Shown here piece after piece: positions 6,127-11,969 of a stretch of DNA of 11,969 bases. The notes beneath the pieces were generated by a model. The model searched no databases. It worked only from the letters and a program-made list of their open reading frames with translations, and was not told the DNA's origin. Location of the stretch: positions 1 to 11,969 of the forward strand of contig JALQST010000052.1 of the NCBI GenBank assembly GCA_023264315.1, written 5' to 3'. This DNA is from Nodosilinea sp. BSH.14. Its GTDB lineage: Bacteria; Cyanobacteriota; Cyanobacteriia; Phormidesmidales; Phormidesmidaceae. A program made the translations under genes and the position numbers. Each line of letters begins with the position of its first letter. Within the stretch, counting starts at the first letter, position 1.

Positions 6127-6618
6127 ATGACGTCCTTGGCGCTACGCATTGGTAACGGCTACGACATTCACCGCCTTGTGGCAGGGCGGCCCCTGATTTT
6201 GGGGGGCGTTACCCTTCCCCACGACCGAGGGCTGGATGGCCACAGCGATGCCGATGTGCTGACCCACGCCATTATGGACGCCCTGCTAGGAGCGCTCAGC
6301 CTGGGGGATATTGGCCTGTACTTTCCCCCTGGTGATCCCCAATGGGCGGGGGCGGATAGCCTCAAACTGCTGGCCCAGGTGAATGCCATGGTGCAGGAGC
6401 GGGGTTGGACGGTGGCCAATGTGGATACGGTTATTGTGGCGGAACAGCCCAAAATGAAGCCCTACATCGACGCCATGCGAACCAAGCTAGCGGCGGTGTT
6501 GGGTCTGGCCCCGAGCCAAGTGGGCGTTAAAGCCACCACCAACGAAGGTCTTGGCCCCGTGGGACGGCAGGAGGGCATTGCGGTTCACGCCGTGGCGTTG
6601 CTCATCCAGGCTCCCTGA
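6127..6618 (+). CDS. ispF: 2-C-methyl-D-erythritol 2,4-cyclodiphosphate synthase
   Basis: This enzyme closes 4-diphosphocytidyl-methylerythritol 2-phosphate to the 2,4-cyclodiphosphate with release of CMP, the fifth step of the MEP pathway that feeds carotenoids, phytol and quinones. The 163-aa length is typical (E. coli 159). The metal ligands appear as D13-x-H15 in GNGYDIHRL and H47 in DGHSDADVLTHAIMDALLG, offset by five from E. coli D8, H10 and H42. LGDIGLYFPPGDP and the late KATTNEGLGPVGRQEGIAVHA motif, which helps bind the cytidine nucleotide, are intact. No good Shine-Dalgarno precedes the ATG, which is common in cyanobacteria. The start is supported by the standard distance to GYDIH. 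It is divergent from the methyltransferase-like gene, with a heptamer repeat between them, and converges on the TgpA-like gene with a 40-bp gap. Confidence 0.96.
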   Translation: MTSLALRIGNGYDIHRLVAGRPLILGGVTLPHDRGLDGHSDADVLTHAIMDALLGALSLGDIGLYFPPGDPQWAGADSLKLLAQVNAMVQERGWTVANVDTVIVAEQPKMKPYIDAMRTKLAAVLGLAPSQVGVKATTNEGLGPVGRQEGIAVHAVALLIQAP

Positions 6619-6624
6619 GGGAGC
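6610..6624. terminator. Small hairpin at the ispF stop, possible bidirectional terminator
   Basis: GCTCCC-TGA-GGGAGC is a perfect 6-bp stem whose loop is the ispF stop codon. It lies in the gap between convergent ispF and the TgpA-like gene. There is no T tract, so termination is only a possibility. Confidence 0.3.
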
Positions 6625-6658
6625 GCCCCCAGGTTGGGCCGTGGCGCGGTGATGGGGG

Positions 6659-8974
6659 CTAAACCCGCCGTCGTTTTGGCTTGGGAAAACGGCCCTGGGC
6701 GGGGCGGCTGCGACGCAGGAGACGGAGTTTTTCGGTGAGGTAGACCGTATTCTGGGCCTCGCCACCGTAGCGCCAGCGCACGTAGGCATGGGCCATTTCC
6801 CCCGCCGCCTGGGCCTGGGTGGCGGCACTTTCTTGGTAGAGGCGCTGGCTATACTCCAGTGGCGTTTCACTGGGGCGCTTGGGGTGGCCCTGTTCGGCCA
6901 ACCAGGCCAGCATTTGTTGATAGATTCGCTCGGTGGGGGGCAACTGTCGCAGTTGCCAGCGTCGCCAGCCCTGGGCGATCCAGTTCCACCCGAGCCAACC
7001 CACAAAGGCAGCGGCGGTGAGGGCCGCTAACCCAAGAACAATGCCCACCCAGCCCAGGCGAAATAACCCACCCAAGGCCCGCAGGAGGAAAATCAGGACT
7101 TCGGTGGCCCATTGCCGCATCCCGTCGAGCAGGCCCAGCACGGGGGAGGGCAACCAGCCCGCCACCCAGTTCCACACCCGGCGGACGGTGCTGAAGGTTT
7201 TGTACTCCCGTAGACTGGGGGGCAGCAGTTCGTGGCCGGGGATGGGGTCAACCCCAAACCAGCCGTACTGGGGGAAGTAGACCTCCGTGAGGGCGTAGGC
7301 GTCTACATTCTTCACCACGTAGAACCCGGTGAAGGGGTTGAACTGGCCTTCCCCAAACCCCGTCACCAGTCGGGCGGGAATGCCGATGGATCGCAGCATG
7401 ACCGTGAGCACCGTCGAAAAATGATCGGGGTAGCCGCCCTGGGTGGTGAATAAAAAGGTTTCCACTAAGTCCTGATCCTCTGCGAAAAAGGGGAGATCCG
7501 GCTGAATGGTGTAGCGCTGTTTGAGGGCTTGGGCCAGGTAGAGGGATTTTTCGTAGGGGTCGGTGAGGGGGGTGGGGGAGGTGGCCAGGAGTTCTTCCGT
7601 GCGTTGGCGCACCCGATCCCGGATCGAGTCCGGTACTTGGAGATAGTGCTGGCGAATTTCGGCGGGATATTGGGTGGGTGATTGGCGTAGCAGGGTGCGA
7701 TCCCGAAACGGCACCCGCGATACCACGGTGTAGGTGAGGCCTTCTTCTAGGGAAACGGGCGATCGCAGGCTGCCTTCGAGATCAATAGCCACCTCGCGGG
7801 TGGGAAAGTACAACTCCCACGCCTGGTATAGGGCCGGAATGAGGTTCGGCAGGGTGTTGACCACGGTGTAGGTCTGGACAATGTTCCGTTGGCGACCCAA
7901 ACTGGGCTGGATGGGCAGCAGGGTTTTATTCGCAAAGCGAGATCGCGCCAGGGTTTGGATCTCCTCATTACGGGAAATATCCCAGCCTTGACCCGTGTAG
8001 CGATCAAAGGCCAGCACCCGCCAAAACCCCGGAGCCTGGGAGCGTACCCGCAAGACCACCTGCGGCGTCATGGTGCCGCGCAGGTTTTGGTTCATGGTTT
8101 GGTTAAAGCCGTAGTAGAAGGTGTCATCCACCGTCCCCGCCCCGGCAGACTGGCCTCGGCCTTCAATCGTGCCGCTACCTCCTTCGCCAAAGCCCTGGTC
8201 GCCTTGGCCGTTGCCGTCACCGTCATTGATGTAGCCCGGATTGATGATGGCTTGTCCATCAAAATTGCCATCGATATCAATGGTGGAGCTGACGGGGAAA
8301 TTTTGGATTTGATAACTCGGCAGGCGGGGCAAAAAGATGAAAATGACCAGACCCAAGGCCACGGTAATCCCCATCATGGCGGCAAATTGGCGCAGCGTTG
8401 GCCCCACCGCCACCTGCCGCCAGGGCGCAGGTTTCAGACCCAACCGCGACTGATAGTCCAACATCAGCACTGGTAGGGCCAGGGCCAAAAACAGCAGCAG
8501 CATCGGCGCGAAGGAAAAGGTTTGGCTGATGGTGGCCGATACCCCCAGCAAGATCAGGCCAATCATCATGGAGTAGCCCAGATCCTTACGGCGGGGCAAG
8601 TCAAAGCTGTGCAGCACCTGCAACTGAATCAGCAGTTCCGCCAGGATGATGCGGGTATCCCCCGGGGCCTGAAGAATTCGCGAAAAGAAGGCCGCTAGGG
8701 CAATCAACATCCCCAGAGCAATGGTAAACTTCATGGCGATGTTGCGCTGGTGTCGCCGCTGCCAGCTCACCCAGGCTCCCACCCCACTGAGGGGAATGGC
8801 CAACAGATTCCAGAGGGAGGTTTGTGTGACCCCCACCGCCGCCACCGCCACCGAGACCACCCCCACCGTTACCAAAGCCTGCGCCAATACCCGCAGCGGA
8901 AGCGATTCCTCCACCTCCGCCGAATTCGTCGGCAAGGCAAGGCGGCTATTGGCAAACCACCGGGCAGGAACCAT
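6659..8974 (-). CDS. TgpA-like membrane protein (DUF3488 / transglutaminase-like / DUF4129), catalytic residues replaced
   Basis: A 771-aa protein with the TgpA layout. Six or so N-terminal membrane helices (about 30-50, 55-72, 82-100, 133-150, 153-173, 198-216; DUF3488) are followed by a long presumably periplasmic part, one more helix (about 640-666) and a cytoplasmic DUF4129 tail (677-757, with PPTERIYQQML and ETPLEYSQRL). The transglutaminase-like core is at about 470-585. Where active members have GYCEHF and DAHAW, this protein has GYPDHF (Pro516) and DAYAL (Tyr560). Only the third residue, Asp576 in DPIPG, remains. The Cys-His-Asp triad is therefore lost, so a binding or scaffolding role is more likely than catalysis. 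I believe cyanobacterial relatives share this, from memory. Residues 233-280 form a Gly/Asp/Asn-rich linker. The start has no clear RBS. The gene lies 69 bp downstream of the response regulator, in the same direction. Confidence 0.9.
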   Translation of the reverse strand: MVPARWFANSRLALPTNSAEVEESLPLRVLAQALVTVGVVSVAVAAVGVTQTSLWNLLAIPLSGVGAWVSWQRRHQRNIAMKFTIALGMLIALAAFFSRILQAPGDTRIILAELLIQLQVLHSFDLPRRKDLGYSMMIGLILLGVSATISQTFSFAPMLLLFLALALPVLMLDYQSRLGLKPAPWRQVAVGPTLRQFAAMMGITVALGLVIFIFLPRLPSYQIQNFPVSSTIDIDGNFDGQAIINPGYINDGDGNGQGDQGFGEGGSGTIEGRGQSAGAGTVDDTFYYGFNQTMNQNLRGTMTPQVVLRVRSQAPGFWRVLAFDRYTGQGWDISRNEEIQTLARSRFANKTLLPIQPSLGRQRNIVQTYTVVNTLPNLIPALYQAWELYFPTREVAIDLEGSLRSPVSLEEGLTYTVVSRVPFRDRTLLRQSPTQYPAEIRQHYLQVPDSIRDRVRQRTEELLATSPTPLTDPYEKSLYLAQALKQRYTIQPDLPFFAEDQDLVETFLFTTQGGYPDHFSTVLTVMLRSIGIPARLVTGFGEGQFNPFTGFYVVKNVDAYALTEVYFPQYGWFGVDPIPGHELLPPSLREYKTFSTVRRVWNWVAGWLPSPVLGLLDGMRQWATEVLIFLLRALGGLFRLGWVGIVLGLAALTAAAFVGWLGWNWIAQGWRRWQLRQLPPTERIYQQMLAWLAEQGHPKRPSETPLEYSQRLYQESAATQAQAAGEMAHAYVRWRYGGEAQNTVYLTEKLRLLRRSRPAQGRFPKPKRRRV
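7759..7766. other. HIP1 octamer GCGATCGC
   Basis: A single exact copy of the cyanobacterial highly iterated palindrome lies inside the TgpA-like gene. I found no second copy. One in 12 kb is no more than slight support for cyanobacterial origin and suggests a genome not rich in HIP1. Confidence 0.7.
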
Positions 8975-9043
8975 GGATCATTGAACCAGCACAACGATTC
9001 CATCCTAGCCCAGCGGATCGGAGAGCAGAGATGTCCGTCCCTT

Positions 9044-9718
9044 TCATCCACACTCCACCGTGGCCCTGGGGCGCTGATCCCAAGATGAGTCCTGGGGCGG
9101 CTGATAGCCCTGTTCAAAGGCAAACCGGACAAGCTGAGACCGATTGTCTAGGCCCAACTTGGCCAGCATATTGCTGAGGTGGGTTTGCACCGTACGGGGG
9201 CTCAGGCAGAGACGTCCGCCAATTTGCTTATTTGTAAAGCCCTGTACCACCTCCCAAAACACCTTGGTTTCGGCAGGGGTGAGAGGCAGCGGCGACGACG
9301 CTGGCCCAACTAGGGGGGGAGAGGACTGATGCAGCGCATCCCAAAACCGCTCGGATCGCGCAATGGCCCCCTGCACCTTGGCCAGGAGTTCTTTAAAGTG
9401 GAAGGGTTTCGTCAGGTAATCATCGGCTCCCATGTTATACCCCCGCACCCGATCATTGAGGTCGCCCAGGCTGGAGAGAAAGATGAACGGCATTGTTTGC
9501 CCGGTGGGGGTAGACCGCAAGCGCTGGCAAAATTCCAATCCATTCATCCCCGGAATCATCACGTCCGAAATCACCAGATCCACAGGGGCCGTGGACAGCA
9601 TATCCAGGGCCGTTCGCGCCGACCGTACTTGACGCACCATGTAGTTTTCGGCCTGAAGGCGGCGAGACAGCGCCACGAGTAAAATCGGGTCATTATCGAC
9701 AAGGAGGATAGTGGTCAT
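9044..9718 (-). CDS. LuxR/NarL-type response regulator
   Basis: A 224-aa two-component transcription factor. The receiver domain covers about 3-120, with acidic-pocket residues D8 and D10 (LLVDNDP; Asn9 stands where the second Asp is usual), phospho-acceptor D52 (ISDVMIPGMNG), switch Ser82 (FIFLSS), and K104 in GADDYLTKPF. A linker (121-145) leads to a LuxR-type helix-turn-helix, 146-206 (LTPAETKVF, then NKQIGGRLCLSPRTVQTHLS and MLAKLGLDNRSQLVRFA). The C-terminal 18 residues are polar. I chose the ATG ending at 9718: GAGGA lies eight bases upstream and the receiver begins at once. A longer frame to 9796 adds 26 residues with no domain. No histidine kinase is in the window. It resembles the Ycf29 group of cyanobacterial/plastid regulators, though I cannot confirm that. 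It may be co-transcribed with the TgpA-like gene. A 14-bp palindrome 108 bp upstream could be its operator. Confidence 0.92.
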   Translation of the reverse strand: MTTILLVDNDPILLVALSRRLQAENYMVRQVRSARTALDMLSTAPVDLVISDVMIPGMNGLEFCQRLRSTPTGQTMPFIFLSSLGDLNDRVRGYNMGADDYLTKPFHFKELLAKVQGAIARSERFWDALHQSSPPLVGPASSPLPLTPAETKVFWEVVQGFTNKQIGGRLCLSPRTVQTHLSNMLAKLGLDNRSQLVRFAFEQGYQPPQDSSWDQRPRATVECG

Positions 9719-9825
9719 GGGCTCATTCCTCATCCGTATGGGAAAAATAGGGCGGTGAAAAACCCCAGCAAACCGGGCTGCACAACATAAATGCACTCAT
9801 GGGTAGGGATATAGACTCATATGTG

Positions 9826-9839
9826 GAACGTGACCGTTC
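9826..9839. promoter_or_regulatory. GAACG-TGAC-CGTTC palindrome, candidate operator
   Basis: A perfect 5-bp inverted repeat with a 4-bp centre lies 108 bp upstream of the response regulator start. Its dyad symmetry and length fit the binding site of a dimeric LuxR/NarL-type regulator, so autoregulation is possible. No second copy was found to support this. Confidence 0.3.
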
Positions 9840-9918
9840 GATGGCAAGGCAAAACCCAGGACAAGCCTAGGGGTAAGGCATCTACACCCGCAAGCTCAGA
9901 AAATACACTGAGTTAATC

Positions 9919-9962
9919 ATGGGCTTTGCGGATTAATACTGGCTAGAGTGCCCATTTTTTTT
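9919..9962 (+). terminator. Hairpin with T8 tract in the spacer upstream of icd
   Basis: ATGGGC (9919-9924) pairs with GCCCAT (9950-9955), and a run of eight T residues (9955-9962) overlaps the last stem base. The loop is long (25 nt), so the structure is only moderately stable. On the plus strand no gene precedes it, so it would end either a small unannotated RNA starting in 9720-9900 or a leader transcript of icd. Confidence 0.4.
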
Positions 9963-10236
9963 AGAAACTATCACCCTCAACCTCAATGTTGTCACTTGCT
10001 GACTTTAGGGTGCCTAGAAAGTACCCGGCTCCGCCAATTCCGCCCATGACTACGCTTCTGATACCCCTTCTCTGCCCCATGTCCCGGGACGCGTCAGGGG
10101 CACCACTCTGGGCAGTTTCGGGAACACTATGCTGAAAAATGGCTTAAGCCCGGTCAAATCGTTTTCAATCCATCCGTTTTGAGGCAAAAAGCAGATTAGA
10201 CTGTGGTTTGTCTTGTCGTATTCTGGGCAAATTGCG

Positions 10237-11664
<1,428 letters not shown>

Positions 11665-11688
11665 GGCGTAAACGCCTCTGTCAAGGCT

Positions 11689-11731
11689 CCGGTGGCCGAT
11701 GGATAGTGATGGCCATTGGCCACCGGATTTT
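11689..11731 (+). terminator. Probable terminator of icd
   Basis: CCGGTGGCC (11689-11697) and GGCCACCGG (11718-11726) form a perfect 9-bp stem. It extends inward by a G-T pair and ATGG/CCAT to about 14 pairs with a 10-nt loop, and A-TTTT follows. It begins 24 bp after the icd stop. The T tract is short, so efficiency may be moderate. It overlaps the possible start of the next frame. Confidence 0.6.
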
Positions 11732-11969
11732 CCTGGTCATCATCTGGGCACTCTACAACCAGCGCAGCCCTGCCTTTGCCCCTGGCCCCCTGGTCAACAA
11801 TCGCGCCCTGGGGGAGGTGCCCGTGGGTAGCCTGGTGGAATGCTGGGTGGAGGTGCTGTTTGAGCACAGTGGCAAGGAATACCAGGTGCGGCCAGCAATT
11901 CTCAGTATGACTAGGCTGGCGAATAAAATACCGCTCAGGCTGAGCCTGTCGAAGCCTTTTCACCGCCTT
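11709..11969 (+). CDS. Possible partial reading frame running off the window, 3' part made of a repeat
   Basis: A frame opening at ATG 11709 (or GTG 11706) stays open for 87 codons to the window edge. It begins MAIGHRIFLVIIWALYNQRS, with a short hydrophobic segment (7-16), then residues 28-60 of protein-like composition (LGEVPVGSLVECWVEVLFEH). From about codon 61 the DNA is the inverted copy of the 60-bp repeat, so the rest (ILSMTRLANKIPLRLSLSKP) is repeat-encoded. There is no clear RBS, and the start codon lies inside the icd terminator hairpin. It may be a gene interrupted by the repeat, a remnant, or chance. I recognise no family. Confidence 0.3.
   Translation, partial: MAIGHRIFLVIIWALYNQRSPAFAPGPLVNNRALGEVPVGSLVECWVEVLFEHSGKEYQVRPAILSMTRLANKIPLRLSLSKPFHRL
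11891..11969 (-). repeat. Third, inverted copy of the 60-bp dispersed repeat (cut by the window end)
   Basis: On the minus strand this matches the first tandem copy and its left flank (about 2486-2560) with roughly three differences, one being TATTTTATT for TATTGTATT. It includes GCTTCGACAGGCTC, the near-palindrome GCTCAGCCTGAGC and the GCCAGC...GCTGGC arms. The homology continues to the last base, so the element probably extends beyond the window. It is a single unit here, not a tandem. Confidence 0.85.

Larger units (their letters stand above)
9719..10236. other. 518-nt spacer between the response regulator and icd, no gene recognised
   Basis: This divergent spacer must carry the promoters of both the regulator (minus) and icd (plus). 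I see no protein-coding frame with family character and no tRNA. It contains the palindrome at 9826-9839, a CTCAG/CTGAG hairpin (9895-9899 and 9908-9912), and a hairpin followed by eight T residues at 9919-9962. No convincing -35/-10 pair was found for icd, and no site matching the NtcA consensus GTA-N8-TAC was seen, although NtcA control of icd is known in cyanobacteria. Confidence 0.5.

Noticed and set aside
10213..10236. TTG start for icd adding eight residues
   Set aside because: ATG at 10237 gives the usual N-terminus and preserves E. coli numbering at the active site; neither has a strong RBS.
9719..10236. NtcA binding site for icd
   Set aside because: I looked for GTA-N8-TAC because NtcA control of icd is known, but no acceptable match was found; sequences such as GTCACTTGCTGAC have the wrong spacing.

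Overview
The window reads as chromosomal DNA of a fairly GC-rich cyanobacterium. The evidence is a DUF4278 protein, a TerB/Mo-nitrogenase C-terminal fusion, a long cyanobacterial-type NADP isocitrate dehydrogenase, a TgpA-like protein of cyanobacterial type, one HIP1 octamer (GCGATCGC), and several families of short intergenic repeats. The repeat-rich spacers and loosely packed genes suggest a Leptolyngbya/Nodosilinea-like filamentous lineage, but that placement is only an inference.

Layout. (1) 1-703: a small OB-fold-like lipoprotein gene on the minus strand, then a spacer with a short direct repeat. (2) 704-2368: prfC (release factor 3), minus strand. Its upstream region carries a degenerate REP-like palindromic element and a nearly perfect 60-bp tandem duplication. 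A third, inverted copy of that unit lies at the right end of the window. (3) 2684-3474: a self-contained DUF4278 transcription unit with a promoter, a long hairpin-rich leader, an RBS, the gene and a strong intrinsic terminator. (4) 3824-4411: a protein with a carboxypeptidase-regulatory-like beta-sandwich split by a helical insert. It is followed by a spacer with a dispersed CCCTCACCC-type repeat. (5) 4746-5441: TerB plus Mo-nitrogenase C-terminal domain, plus strand, meeting a GTG-started isoprenylcysteine-methyltransferase-like membrane protein tail to tail with 10 bp between them. (6) 5965-6126: a divergent promoter region holding a heptamer microsatellite, then ispF of the MEP isoprenoid pathway. 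(7) 6659-9718, minus strand: a LuxR/NarL-type response regulator followed 69 bp later by a large TgpA-like membrane protein whose transglutaminase Cys and His are replaced. (8) 9719-10236: a long non-coding spacer, then icd with a hairpin terminator. A possible partial reading frame runs off the right edge into the repeat.

Most genes are independent housekeeping or lineage-specific units rather than one pathway. The only plausible co-transcribed pair is the response regulator and the TgpA-like gene. No phage, transposase, CRISPR, tRNA or rRNA was recognised, and no complete new multi-gene system is evident. The most interesting signals are the triad-less TgpA-like protein, the mobile-looking 60-bp repeat family, the structured DUF4278 leader, and an orphan hairpin with eight T residues upstream of icd.
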